From an uncultured Verrucomicrobiales bacterium (GTDB lineage: Bacteria; Verrucomicrobiota; Verrucomicrobiia; Verrucomicrobiales; Akkermansiaceae): a stretch of 31,178 nucleotides of DNA. This document shows, piece after piece, positions 1 to 8,416 of this stretch. Both the position numbers and the translations under genes were made by a program. The notes below the pieces were generated by a model. It searched no databases and was not told the origin of the DNA. It worked only from the letters and a program-made list of their open reading frames with translations. How positions within the stretch are numbered: position 1 is the first letter of the stretch; each line of letters begins with the position of its first letter. The stretch spans positions 1-31,178 of the forward strand of contig CALBVA010000148.1 in NCBI GenBank assembly GCA_937969125.1, given 5' to 3'.

Positions 1-180
1 GAGATGGGTCACCACCACGCGCAGGCCAATCGGAAAAGCTGAGAGACGAGCGACGCCCGAAGGATTGGTTACCAATTGATTGCGGTCTTCGAGGAAAATC
101 ATGGCGGGATGAGAGGTCGAGGTTTCGACCTTATGAGGGAATCGCAGATGCCTTAAATTCCCCGTTTCTGTTCCTTGCAT
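1..180 (-). CDS. Partial hypothetical protein (N-terminal part, cut by window edge)
   Basis: An open frame runs from an ATG at 180 to the left edge, 60 codons without a stop. The end of the peptide (NPSGVARLSAFPIGLRVVV) looks like real protein, while the same bases read on the plus strand give an arginine-rich shadow. A second in-frame ATG at 102 gives MIFLEDRNQLV and may be the true start; a perfect 7-bp hairpin (114-131) lies just upstream of it. I do not recognise the family. It would be divergent from the esterase at 213. Confidence 0.4.
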   Translation of the reverse strand, partial: MQGTETGNLRHLRFPHKVETSTSHPAMIFLEDRNQLVTNPSGVARLSAFPIGLRVVVTHL

Positions 181-212
181 CACAGTGGTTCTGCCTTCAA
201 TCTCTCCATAGT

Positions 213-1172
213 ATGAAGGTATTTTCAAAAGCTGCTCTCACCCTTGTCTCTCTGACGATTCCCCTAACCCTGCAGGCCCGTGAATGGACCGCGACTGATG
301 GTCGGAAACTCCAAGCTGAATTCGTCTCTTCCGAAGATGAGATGGTCACCTTGAAACTCGATTCCAATGGCGAGGAAGTCACCTTCTCCGTGACCCGGCT
401 TTCGGATGAGGATCGAGCTTGGATCATCGCGAAGCAGGTTGAATTGGCAAAGGAAGAACAAGAGGGCGCGAAGGCTGTTGAAAAAAAGTCCGGAGAACTC
501 GATCCCGAGCTTACAAAACTCCTCAACGGTAATTGGGAGACTGCCGAACATGACGGCCTGCCCTACTCCATTTTTGCAGGCGAGGAAATTAGCCCCACCA
601 AGACCTACCCATTGGTCGTGGCTCTCCATGGCAAGAGTTCCAACAAAAAGAACGGGAAGCAAGATTGGATCATCAAGCCCTACTTCCAAGGTGATCGCTA
701 CAAGAAGAATCCGGCCATCCTCGTAGCTCCGCTGTGCTACCAACCCTTCGGAGAGAGCGGCACCGGCTGGAATAAGGAACCCGGCAAGAAGGTGCTGTCA
801 CTTATTGAAAAACTCATTGAAGGGCTGCCGGTGGATCCAAAGCGGGTCTATCTCTACGGCTACTCAATGGGCGGTAGCGGCGCGGTGACATTAATCCAAG
901 CTAAACCAAAGCTTTTTGCGGCAGGAATCGTGATCTCGGGATCGACTGACGGCAAAGCAGCCCGAGCCTTTCGAAGTGTTCCCGTCTGGGCTTTCCACGG
1001 TGGCTCGGATAAAGTTGTGCCACCCAATAGCATGCAGCTGCTTGCACGTAGCCTCTCGCGCACGAAAAAATTCAAGTATACCGAGTTCGAAAACGCTGGA
1101 CACAGCATCCTGGGCAAGGTTATGAATGACGAAAAAGTGCACGAGTGGCTCTTCGCGCAGAAGAAGAAATGA
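213..1172 (+). CDS. Secreted SHD1-domain alpha/beta-hydrolase (PHB depolymerase/LpqC-like esterase)
   Basis: A 319-residue exported hydrolase. Residues 1-22 form a signal peptide (lysine, hydrophobic core, LQA before the likely cut). Residues 23-72 resemble the SHD1/SLA1 homology domain common in secreted planctomycete and verrucomicrobial proteins (REWTATDGRKLQAEF, then VTRLSDEDRAWI). From about 130 onward there is an alpha/beta-hydrolase core: VVALHG for the oxyanion region, nucleophile elbow GYSMGG with Ser218, Asp266 in HGGSDKVV and His297 in AGHS, so the triad is complete. The fold fits feruloyl or PHB-type esterases; the substrate cannot be told. The frame stays open upstream to the window edge, but the signal peptide fixes the ATG at 213. 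The tRNA gene downstream is on the other strand. Confidence 0.85.
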   Translation: MKVFSKAALTLVSLTIPLTLQAREWTATDGRKLQAEFVSSEDEMVTLKLDSNGEEVTFSVTRLSDEDRAWIIAKQVELAKEEQEGAKAVEKKSGELDPELTKLLNGNWETAEHDGLPYSIFAGEEISPTKTYPLVVALHGKSSNKKNGKQDWIIKPYFQGDRYKKNPAILVAPLCYQPFGESGTGWNKEPGKKVLSLIEKLIEGLPVDPKRVYLYGYSMGGSGAVTLIQAKPKLFAAGIVISGSTDGKAARAFRSVPVWAFHGGSDKVVPPNSMQLLARSLSRTKKFKYTEFENAGHSILGKVMNDEKVHEWLFAQKKK

Positions 1173-1204
1173 AGAAAGCTTACCCCATAATAATGAGGGA
1201 AAAG

Positions 1205-1294
1205 TGGCGGACAGGGTGGGATTCGAACCCACGGTACGCTTGCACGCACACACGCTTTCCAAGCGTGCTCATTCGACCACTCTGACACCTGTCC
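1205..1294 (-). tRNA. tRNA-Ser(GGA)
   Basis: Read on the minus strand, the acceptor arms GGACAGG and CCTGTCC pair perfectly and are followed by G and an encoded CCA. The anticodon stem CACGC/GCGTG encloses loop TTGGAAA, giving anticodon GGA, which reads UCC/UCU serine codons. The T-arm contains GGTTCGAATCC. A long variable arm (between the anticodon stem and the T-arm) and the 90-nt length are typical of class II serine tRNAs. No other tRNA is adjacent. Confidence 0.96.
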
Positions 1295-1443
1295 GGTTTG
1301 TTCCGCAGAACCGCCTGTTTGGTCGAGGCGGGCGGAAGCTATCCAGCTCTTTTGACTCTGGCAATACCGAAATCACATTTATTCTCCGCTTCCGTGCTTT
1401 TAATTTCCCCCTTACTGTTTACTAATCCTAATCAACCCCAAAA

Positions 1444-2913
1444 GTGACAAAGGCTATGGAAGTTCAGGAACGCTATGAAATTCGCCGCAAGCTCGGCCAA
1501 GGTGGAGTCGGTGCGGTCTACGAAGGTTGGGATACCCAACTCGGCCGGAAAGTTGCGATCAAACGTCTTCTCAGTGAGGACGAGGATCAGTCCGAGGAGA
1601 AGGTCGAGGAGCTGCTCCGCGAGTGCCACTCCCTCTCAGCGTTAAATTCACCTAACATCGTTTCGCTTTTCGACTTCGGGCAGGATAGCGACGGCCCCTT
1701 TGTGGTCATGGAACTTCTCGAAGGTGAAACCCTGGAGGAGATTATCAATCGTGCCCCATTTACGGAACAGGATTTCCTTGTCCTCGCCGAACAGTCGCTG
1801 GAAGGCATTCTCGCTGCACATGAGGAGCACCTCCTCCACCGTGATCTGAAGCCCTGCAACTTTATGATGACCTGGCTGCCCAGCGGCCGGATGCAGATTA
1901 AGGTTCTCGACTTCGGGCTCGCCAAGTTCGCCGTCGAGCCGACCAAGCAGACCATCGCCCACGGAAATGCTCTCTTCGGCTCCATTTACTTTATGGCACC
2001 GGAGCAATTTGAACAATTGCCCCTCGATGCCCGCACCGATCTATATTCTCTGGGCGCGGTCTTTTATTATGCTCTGACCGGTGCCTATCCCTTCGATGGT
2101 GACTCGGTGGCCCAAGTGATGGCCGGGCACCTTACCGGACGCTACAAGGATCTCCGTGAATACCGGCCGGATATTAAACCAGCCCTTTGTAACTGGGTGA
2201 TGTCTCTCATGTCCCGCGATCCTGATGACCGACCGGACTCAGCAGCCGTGGCACTGGAGCAATTTAGCGGAGTGCTTCAGGGAACTTTCGATCCGGCACC
2301 GCCGGAGCAAACCATCGAAGTCACTTCTCCGGTGAATTTGCAGGCGACTAGCGATCTCCGGCCGAATCCCACCTCTCAAGTGAATCTGCAGCTACCGGGA
2401 TCCCAAACACACACGGGGCCTGTGAGTCTGAAAACCGATTCTCATTCTCTTCCTGGACAGACCCCGACCGGATCCGTCAACCCTTGGAATCAGAGCGACA
2501 ATAAAATCTTTAGCCAAAAGGAAAAAGACAGCTTTCCAAAGTGGATTATCTTCGTCGGAGTCGGACTTGCCGCCGTCGTCCTCATCGCCATTCTTGCCTC
2601 CCTAGGCGGAAAGGATGACCCAAAGGATACTGAGATCACCACTGACGCCAAGAAGCCTCAGGAAAAGGAGATCGTGCGTCTCTCCGGTGCGGAAATGCGC
2701 CGGAAGCTAAGCTTACCTGCAGGGGTCAATGCCCTCCTCGCACGGCGAGACAAGGATCAGGATGGCGAACTAACTATCGAAGAATTTGCCAGTTTCGCAC
2801 CCACCACCCGACAGCGAAAGCTCCTTGAAGAATACTTCCCAATAATTGACCGTAACGGAGATGGTCGCCTGTCCAATAACGAACTCAATCTCGCTTACCG
2901 CTACCGGGGTTAA
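1444..2913 (+). CDS. Membrane Ser/Thr protein kinase with C-terminal EF-hand pair
   Basis: A 489-residue Hanks-type (PknB-like) kinase. Visible motifs: glycine loop GQGGVGAVYEG (18-28), ATP-binding Lys40 in VAIK, catalytic HRDLKPCN (Asp134), DFG at 156-158, APE at 185-187 and the RTDLYSLG helix. After the kinase domain a Pro/Thr/Ser-rich linker (about 285-350) repeats a short T-S/G-x-V-N/S motif four times. One membrane segment spans about 367-388. The outer tail carries two perfect 12-residue EF-hand loops, D436-x-D-x-D-G to E447 and D469-x-N-x-D-G to E480, where most such kinases carry PASTA, WD40 or other sensor domains. The GTG at 1444 is the furthest start; ATG at 1456 (MEVQERYEIRR) is at least as likely. 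No partner gene is co-transcribed; a STAS gene converges from the other side. Confidence 0.92.
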   Translation: MTKAMEVQERYEIRRKLGQGGVGAVYEGWDTQLGRKVAIKRLLSEDEDQSEEKVEELLRECHSLSALNSPNIVSLFDFGQDSDGPFVVMELLEGETLEEIINRAPFTEQDFLVLAEQSLEGILAAHEEHLLHRDLKPCNFMMTWLPSGRMQIKVLDFGLAKFAVEPTKQTIAHGNALFGSIYFMAPEQFEQLPLDARTDLYSLGAVFYYALTGAYPFDGDSVAQVMAGHLTGRYKDLREYRPDIKPALCNWVMSLMSRDPDDRPDSAAVALEQFSGVLQGTFDPAPPEQTIEVTSPVNLQATSDLRPNPTSQVNLQLPGSQTHTGPVSLKTDSHSLPGQTPTGSVNPWNQSDNKIFSQKEKDSFPKWIIFVGVGLAAVVLIAILASLGGKDDPKDTEITTDAKKPQEKEIVRLSGAEMRRKLSLPAGVNALLARRDKDQDGELTIEEFASFAPTTRQRKLLEEYFPIIDRNGDGRLSNNELNLAYRYRG

Positions 2914-2917
2914 GCAC

Positions 2918-2932
2918 ATCCCTCTCAGGGAT
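2918..2932. terminator. Small hairpin between convergent genes, weak terminator candidate
   Basis: ATCCCT (2918-2923) and AGGGAT (2927-2932) form a perfect 6-bp stem with a 3-nt loop in the 25-bp gap between the kinase stop and the STAS gene stop. There is no run of T after it, so intrinsic termination is uncertain. Confidence 0.3.
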
Positions 2933-2938
2933 CCTTGA

Positions 2939-3478
2939 TTAATTTCCTCTAGGGCGGGTTTTTGTCGATCCCATGACATCGAGCACCGTTTTAAAGCGGT
3001 CAAAGTTCGCCTGATCGGCATCACAGAGAATTTCGTGACATTCTCTCACGTGGTCCTCTTTTTTCTCGGCCTCAGTTGACTCGCACGGGGTCTGCAGCTC
3101 AGCTCGAATTTCCTCCAGTCGGGCATTATCCCAGGGAGTGACTTCCGGCTCGATCTCCATAAGATGGACTAGGCCCAGTTCGATCAATGACGCCTTCGTC
3201 TTATCACTGGTCCCGATCACCTTCAGACTTCCCCTGCCCGCTTTGCGAACACGCATTCCAATCCCGGCGAGCATTCCCATAAAGGTGGAATCCATGGCGA
3301 GACACATTTCCAAATCCACCACAAAGTCCCTCGTGCCTTTTTCGAAGGCAGCCTCAGTGACACTTTTGATGATCGAGCTTTCCTGAAACGTCCCGCGCCC
3401 ATCAGGCCTGATCCAGAGGGTCGAGTCGATGAGGCGGGTGTAGATCTTGGAGGGAGTTTTCAAAACAATCCTTTCCAA
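2939..3478 (-). CDS. STAS-domain protein (anti-sigma factor antagonist-like)
   Basis: A 179-residue soluble protein. The core at about residues 10-115 has the STAS pattern: beta strand TLWIRPDGRGTF, strand DFVVDLEMC, then the loop CLAMDSTFMGML that matches the conserved D-S-S/T-G-L-G of SpoIIAA-type antagonists, with Ser64/Thr65 at the phosphorylated position. After that come helix AGIGMRVRKAG and strand SLKVIGT. Such proteins bind and release anti-sigma kinases or other effectors in partner-switching systems. The tail (about 115-179) is charged and not recognised. No anti-sigma kinase or phosphatase is next to it; the Ser/Thr kinase converging on it is the only signalling gene nearby, and a link between them is inference. 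Confidence 0.8.
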   Translation of the reverse strand: MERIVLKTPSKIYTRLIDSTLWIRPDGRGTFQESSIIKSVTEAAFEKGTRDFVVDLEMCLAMDSTFMGMLAGIGMRVRKAGRGSLKVIGTSDKTKASLIELGLVHLMEIEPEVTPWDNARLEEIRAELQTPCESTEAEKKEDHVRECHEILCDADQANFDRFKTVLDVMGSTKTRPRGN

Positions 3479-3604
3479 ACGATACCTTTCTTTTCACCAC
3501 GGTCAACGAATGTCGCATGCTCCAGTGAAATGAATTTCTGCGAGTTTCTTGCACCGGTCAAAATTCGCGTCGATCTATACTCCATCGCTCCCTATTCTGT
3601 AAGT

Positions 3605-4576
3605 ATGCCCGCAGGAGGAAAAAGGAAGAAGATCAGCAGCATCACCGTTCAGGAATTTCTGGAGCGCCACGGGGAAAGCCTCGAACTCACCCTCGAACAC
3701 CCCGTGGTAGGACTGAAACGAAAGATTGAGGAGCCATCGGTCAATCGCCCCGGCCTCGCGCTCTCGGGCTTCTTCAGCTACTTCGCCAAAAAACGAATTC
3801 AAGTCCTCGGAAACTCCGAGAATTCCTACCTGAAGAAGCTCTCGACAGAGGTGCGTCTTGATCGCTTTCGCCAGCTTTGCGAGCAGGACATCCCCTGTAT
3901 CGTCGTCGCCCGCGGCCATGAGCTGCCGGACGCCCTCATGGATGTGGCACGAACAAAGGAGATCGCCGTCATCAGCTGCTCCCAAGCCACCATGAGCTTT
4001 CTGAATGCCGCGACCATCAAACTTGAGACCGAATTCGCCCCTCGCACCGTCCTCCACGGCTGCATGGTGGATTATCGCGGAATCGGGGTGCTCATTATGG
4101 GTAAAAGCGGTTCCGGTAAGAGCGAAACCGCCATCGGCCTGCTGGAAAAAGGAGCAGCCCTGGTCGCGGATGATTCGGTACTAATTTCACAGATCAGTGG
4201 CGAGCTTCTGACCAGCGCCAAGGAATTCGCGCGGGGATATCTGGAGATGCGGGGCATTGGGATCATCAATGTCGCCAATCTTTACGGGCTCTCCGCTATT
4301 CGTCCGGAAAAGCGGCTGGATCTCGTCGTCGATCTGAAGCCGGAAACTGATTTGAACAAGGTCGATCGGCTGGGAATCCAGCAGAAGAAATACCGCATCC
4401 TCGATGTCGAAGTTCCGCTCGTGGAGATTCCGGTCGCTCCCGGACGTGACACGGCCCGTCTGATCGGCGTGGCGGCATTGGACCTCCAGCTGCGTAGAAT
4501 CGGCTATGACATGGCGGATGAATTCAATCGGCGTCTCATGGAAACCATGACCGACGGGCGCGGCGAAAAGGCATGA
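3605..4576 (+). CDS. hprK: HPr kinase/phosphorylase
   Basis: A 323-residue bifunctional HprK/P, which phosphorylates and dephosphorylates Ser46 of HPr. The N-terminal domain (SSITVQEFLERHG to about 130) is the usual HprK_N fold. The kinase domain contains His152 in VLHG, the P-loop GKSGSGKS (166-173), VADD at 188-190 and the family signature LEMRGIGIINV (about 214-224). The frame is open back to an ATG at 3530, but the 25 extra residues do not look like an HprK N-terminus, so I start at ATG 3605; neither start has a clear ribosome site. It is followed by ptsH after 85 bp and then ptsI. Confidence 0.95.
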   Translation: MPAGGKRKKISSITVQEFLERHGESLELTLEHPVVGLKRKIEEPSVNRPGLALSGFFSYFAKKRIQVLGNSENSYLKKLSTEVRLDRFRQLCEQDIPCIVVARGHELPDALMDVARTKEIAVISCSQATMSFLNAATIKLETEFAPRTVLHGCMVDYRGIGVLIMGKSGSGKSETAIGLLEKGAALVADDSVLISQISGELLTSAKEFARGYLEMRGIGIINVANLYGLSAIRPEKRLDLVVDLKPETDLNKVDRLGIQQKKYRILDVEVPLVEIPVAPGRDTARLIGVAALDLQLRRIGYDMADEFNRRLMETMTDGRGEKA

Positions 4577-4587
4577 ATGCTGCATCA

Positions 4588-4639
4588 CGTAGTGGAAAAT
4601 AATTGTCTTTTCCGAAATCGCTCGATTCTCCACACTACG
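4588..4639 (+). promoter_or_regulatory. Nested inverted repeats between hprK and ptsH
   Basis: In the 85-bp gap, CGTAGTG (4588-4594) and CACTACG (4633-4639) can pair as an outer 7-bp stem. Inside, GGAAAA (4594-4599) pairs with TTTTCC (4608-4613) around an 8-nt loop, and AATC/GATT (4616-4619, 4624-4627) makes a weak second hairpin. The stretch ends 22 nt before the ptsH ATG. It could be a structured leader, a processing site, an operator or chance; no T-run suggests a terminator. Confidence 0.35.
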
Positions 4640-4661
4640 CCCACACACAAGATATTGCTTC

Positions 4662-4937
4662 ATGCCTCAAAAAGACTTCACCATCACCAATAAGCTCGGA
4701 ATTCACGCCCGCCCTGCGGCCCAATTCGTGAAACTCGCAAACAATTACCCCTGTGAGATCATGGTGGAAAAAGATGATGATGAGGTGGATGGAAAAAGCA
4801 TTCTGGGGTTAATGATGCTGGCCGCCGGGCACGGCTCGGTGATCTCCGTAACAACCGAGGGTGAAAAGGCCGAGGAGGCTCTCGCTGCCCTTGGTGAACT
4901 CATCGCCCGCGACTTTGAGGAAGTGGCTTCGGTTTGA
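4662..4937 (+). CDS. ptsH: Phosphocarrier protein HPr
   Basis: 91 residues, normal HPr length. The active-site loop NKLGIHARPAAQ places the phosphorylated histidine exactly at His15. The regulatory serine lies in DGKSILGLMML, at Ser46, the site used by HprK. Both sites intact means the protein can be phosphorylated by enzyme I and by HPr kinase. It sits between hprK and ptsI in one co-directional run. The absence of any EII gene here suggests a regulatory rather than sugar-transporting role (inference). Confidence 0.97.
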   Translation: MPQKDFTITNKLGIHARPAAQFVKLANNYPCEIMVEKDDDEVDGKSILGLMMLAAGHGSVISVTTEGEKAEEALAALGELIARDFEEVASV

Positions 4938-5016
4938 TCAAAGCCACTCCTGATTTCTCTACAAGAGCCTGTTATTGACCGTGCGGAAATCTCCCGCCAC
5001 GGTAGATTTTGTCTTA

Positions 5017-6825
5017 ATGTTAACTTCGATTCCAGACGAGGCTGCTAATCTACCGGATCATCCCGAGCAGATTTTCCACGGCACTCCGGTGTCCCGTGGC
5101 ATCGCCTTCGGACCGGTCCAGGTCATTGCTCGAGGGTTTTCAGCTCCGGATGTCCGCCCGATTCAGGCTGATCAGATCGGAGGGGAAAAGGAGCGCTTTG
5201 AAAAAGCCATCGCCATCACCCAGCGACAGTTAGCGGGTCTGCAGGATCGCATCGGCGACATCGCAGGCGCTGAGGAGGGCCTCGTCTTTGAAGCACATAG
5301 TATGGTGCTGGATGACCCCAGTCTCCTGAAGCGGGTCAAGGAATCCATCGAGACCCGGAAACAAAATGCCGAATACTGCTTCTATGCGGTAATGCAGACC
5401 TTTCTGGAGGCCATGCGCCGAGTTTCTGATCCCTATCTACGAGAACGAACGATCGACATCGAGGATGTCTGTGAGCGGGTTCTCCGGAATTTTGACACCA
5501 ATAAACCGGCAGAGGAAACCTATGGGACGGACTCCCCTCACCTCCTGGTCACCTATGATCTCACCCCATCGGATACCGCCTCGATGGATCGGGAAAAGCT
5601 CCTCGGCTTTGTCACCGAGGCCGGTAGCGTGAATTCGCACACCGCGATTCTGGCCCGCGCTCTGGGAATCCCGGCCATCGTCAGCCTGGGCGGGGCGATC
5701 CTTGACACTACTACCCTGGCACCGGCCATCCTCGACGGCTACACTGGAAAATTCATTGTCTATCCCTCACCGGAGACCACGAGATACTACGAGAATCTCG
5801 CCAAAAAACGGCGTCTGGCACGGGAAGCCCTGGAATCTCTTCGTGATCAAGAGAGCACTACGCGTGACGGTCGCCACATCACCCTTTCGGCGAATATCGA
5901 GTTCACCCATGAGCTGGATCTCGTCAATGAGAACCGCGCCGAGGGAGTCGGGCTTTTCCGCACCGAGTTCTTCCTTCTAGAGTCCTCCACTCCGCCAACG
6001 GAGCCCGAACAGACCGAGATCTACCGCGAACTTGCCAAGGGAACAAAAGGACATCTTGGTATCATCCGCACTCTGGACTCCGGCGGAGATAAGCTGGCCA
6101 CCGAAGAGCTAATGGAGCCAGAGCCCAACCCCTTCCTTGGGTGGCGTGGCATCCGGGTGTCCCTGGATCGGCAGAATTTTTTCAAGGAACAGCTCCGCGC
6201 CATCCTGCGTGCCAGTGCTGATGGAAAACTGGGCATGATGTTCCCCTTCATCTCCGGGCTGACCGAAGTATACCGCTGCAAAGAGCTTGTGCACGAATGC
6301 ATGGAGGAACTGACTGCCGCAGGTGAAAGTTACGATCCGGATCTTCAAATTGGCGCGATGATTGAGATCCCATCCGCCGCCCTCATCGCAGACGAAATCG
6401 CCAAAGAAGTTGATTTTCTCTCCATCGGGACCAACGATCTCATCCAATACACCGTCGCAGTTGATCGCATCAACCACCGTGTCGCAAAACACTATCGTGC
6501 CTCCCACCCCTCGGTGATCCGACTCATTAAGATGACCTGCGACGCAGCTAAGCGCGCCGACATCTGGACCGGGGTCTGTGGCGAAATGGCTACCGATCTT
6601 ACCCTCACTCCCCTCCTCGTAGGTCTGGGCGTGGATGAGCTATCAGTCGGCCCACATGAACTCGCACCGGTTCGTAAGGCCCTGCTTTCGCTCGACTACG
6701 CTGAGTGTCGGAAGTTGGCCAAGACAGCCCTCACCCTTCCAACCAGCCGTGAGGTCTATGACATTAGCCGTGCGGCTGCCGAGGCGGCATATGGAGACCT
6801 CTTCGAGGACGTCATTGGCGGCTGA
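5017..6825 (+). CDS. ptsI: PTS enzyme I (phosphoenolpyruvate-protein phosphotransferase)
   Basis: A 602-residue enzyme I that moves phosphate from PEP to HPr. It shows the N-terminal GTPVSRGIAFGP, the phospho-histidine loop GSVNSHTAILARALGIP with His208, and the C-terminal PEP-binding barrel: GLFRTEFF (Arg315), FLGWRGIR (373-380), IGAMIEIPSAAL (Glu450), SIGTNDLIQYT (Asp474) and the catalytic cysteine in TGVCGEMA (Cys521). The frame extends to a TTG at 4975 and a GTG at 4981, but ATG 5017 gives the usual short lead before GxPxSxGIAxG, so I prefer it. It follows ptsH by about 80 bp. Confidence 0.95.
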   Translation: MLTSIPDEAANLPDHPEQIFHGTPVSRGIAFGPVQVIARGFSAPDVRPIQADQIGGEKERFEKAIAITQRQLAGLQDRIGDIAGAEEGLVFEAHSMVLDDPSLLKRVKESIETRKQNAEYCFYAVMQTFLEAMRRVSDPYLRERTIDIEDVCERVLRNFDTNKPAEETYGTDSPHLLVTYDLTPSDTASMDREKLLGFVTEAGSVNSHTAILARALGIPAIVSLGGAILDTTTLAPAILDGYTGKFIVYPSPETTRYYENLAKKRRLAREALESLRDQESTTRDGRHITLSANIEFTHELDLVNENRAEGVGLFRTEFFLLESSTPPTEPEQTEIYRELAKGTKGHLGIIRTLDSGGDKLATEELMEPEPNPFLGWRGIRVSLDRQNFFKEQLRAILRASADGKLGMMFPFISGLTEVYRCKELVHECMEELTAAGESYDPDLQIGAMIEIPSAALIADEIAKEVDFLSIGTNDLIQYTVAVDRINHRVAKHYRASHPSVIRLIKMTCDAAKRADIWTGVCGEMATDLTLTPLLVGLGVDELSVGPHELAPVRKALLSLDYAECRKLAKTALTLPTSREVYDISRAAAEAAYGDLFEDVIGG

Positions 6826-6886
6826 AAAAATGGAAGATGATTTTTTGGAATAAAAGCATCCCCGGTGACGCTCACCCTTCAGGTCT

Positions 6887-8329
6887 ATGTTTTCAAAAAG
6901 CTTCCTTCTCCTTCTGACTGCCGGTCTGTGCCAAGCTGAGCCCCTCATCACTCTTCAAGAGGCCGATGGGAACGACAAGCTTCGGGTCGAATTACTGAAT
7001 CTCGAAAAGAACGTCGCACTGCTGCGTCGTGAGGATGGAGAGGAATTTGAAACTCCCCTTGCCTACCTCGCCGCCGGATCACAGAAGGAAATACGTGCAA
7101 GCTGGAAGGCACATCGGGAGAAAATCGACAAACACCTCGAACCACTGAATCAGGCTTTGGGCTTCCGCCTTTTCTCCAGCACAGGAAATATTTGGAATGA
7201 AGAAGTGAAGAACGTAGCTGACCGTCTCAAACTACCGGAGGAATCAGAAACACCCTACACCAGTAGTTACCGACTCTACACGCGCGGGAATTACCTCCTA
7301 GCTGGCGCCAAGCCTAAGACCGTAGTCGCTTACGGTGATCATCGTGGCCGCACGCTTTCCCTCTCGGTCATTTATTCGAACAAGGGCGACTCCCTCAGCA
7401 CCGCCGGCGCGGGTGAAGATCACTTCAAGGATAACGGAAAGGCTATTGATCGCAGCACTCTTGAAGGAGCGATGAAATACGATGAACTTCGTATTTCAGA
7501 GACTCTCAGCAAGGTTCTCGGCAAGCCCGTCCGTCAACGAATGCTGGGACAGGGCAACAAAAGCCACAATGTCTCCCGCTGGGATTTCAACGGGCACTCT
7601 TTCCTCCTAGCCCACGTGAAGGAGGAATACGTAGCCCTACAAGTGGTCCGCGCCGATTTCGCCGACGGTGGTGGACGCTTCGCACGTGTCAGCGATGGCG
7701 AGATACGGAAACGATTGGTCAAGAATGTCACCCGCTCGAAGAATGGGGACGTTTTCATCGATAATATCCCGATGGTCGATCAGGGACCGAAAGGATACTG
7801 CGCCCCCGCAACTTTCGAGCGAGCCATGCGCCACGCCGGAGTGACTGCTGATATGTACCTTCTAGCAACGCTCGCCACCACCGGCGGTGCCGGAACCAAC
7901 ACAGCGAAACTCTATGATGAGGTAGCTTTCACCACCCGGAGCAAGGGCGGGCGAACCGCACGAAAAATCCAACTAAAATCACTCTCGCCTTCGAAACTGA
8001 AGCGTTACGTAGAGAAAGGCGTTCCGGTGCTTTGGCAGATGTGCAGCCTCCCGGGATACAACCAAATTGCGAACCAGCGGACCAGGGAGCGGCTCGGAGT
8101 TGAAGATTGGACCGCCTACGCGGGGAAGATTAAAGGAGAGGCCGAGGAGAACGCCACGAAGCTACAGGCCAAGGGGAACTATCATATCTGCATGATCATC
8201 GGCTACAATGAAACCACCAACGAAATTGCGGTCAGTGATTCTTGGGGAAAGCGTTACGCCATTCGCTGGATCCACCTCGACGAGGCAGAAGCTGTCAGTA
8301 ACGGAAACGGTTTTGTCATTGATATTTAG
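6887..8329 (+). CDS. Secreted SHD1-like/C39-type cysteine peptidase-like protein
   Basis: 480 residues with a signal peptide (1-17, ending LCQA). Residues 20-75 resemble an SHD1 domain (NDKLRVELLNLEKN, then ETPLAYLAAGSQKEI). A middle region (about 85-270) is not recognised. From about 290 the papain-like C39 pattern appears: Gln299 and Cys305 in MVDQGPKGYCAPATFERA, His433 in NYHICMIIGYN and Asp451 in AVSDSWG, so the catalytic set is complete. There is no ABC transporter, so it is not a bacteriocin-exporting C39 protein. The ATG at 6887 lies 61 bp after ptsI; co-transcription is possible but a functional link is not evident. A second C39-like secreted protein lies at 24373. Confidence 0.75.
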   Translation: MFSKSFLLLLTAGLCQAEPLITLQEADGNDKLRVELLNLEKNVALLRREDGEEFETPLAYLAAGSQKEIRASWKAHREKIDKHLEPLNQALGFRLFSSTGNIWNEEVKNVADRLKLPEESETPYTSSYRLYTRGNYLLAGAKPKTVVAYGDHRGRTLSLSVIYSNKGDSLSTAGAGEDHFKDNGKAIDRSTLEGAMKYDELRISETLSKVLGKPVRQRMLGQGNKSHNVSRWDFNGHSFLLAHVKEEYVALQVVRADFADGGGRFARVSDGEIRKRLVKNVTRSKNGDVFIDNIPMVDQGPKGYCAPATFERAMRHAGVTADMYLLATLATTGGAGTNTAKLYDEVAFTTRSKGGRTARKIQLKSLSPSKLKRYVEKGVPVLWQMCSLPGYNQIANQRTRERLGVEDWTAYAGKIKGEAEENATKLQAKGNYHICMIIGYNETTNEIAVSDSWGKRYAIRWIHLDEAEAVSNGNGFVIDI

Positions 8330-8366
8330 GGTTCTTCGGGCGTGTTACGCCAATGATAGATGACAC

Positions 8367-8383
8367 CGAAGGAGGGCCCTTCG
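8367..8383. terminator. Candidate intrinsic terminator between convergent genes
   Basis: CGAAGG (8367-8372) pairs with CCTTCG (8378-8383) around a 5-nt loop, followed on the plus strand by TTTCTGTTTCC. It lies in the 87-bp gap between the C39-like gene and the convergent DUF2071-like gene. Confidence 0.45.
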
Positions 8384-8416
8384 TTTCTGTTTCCTGTTAG
8401 TTATATGGTGGGTCTT

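Noticed and set aside
264..743. 159-codon open frame on the minus strand inside the esterase gene
   Set aside because: It lies opposite a gene with signal peptide and complete catalytic triad; its product has no recognisable features.
3530..3604. N-terminal extension of HprK from ATG 3530
   Set aside because: The 25 residues do not match the family and there is no ribosome site; ATG 3605 gives the expected N-terminus.
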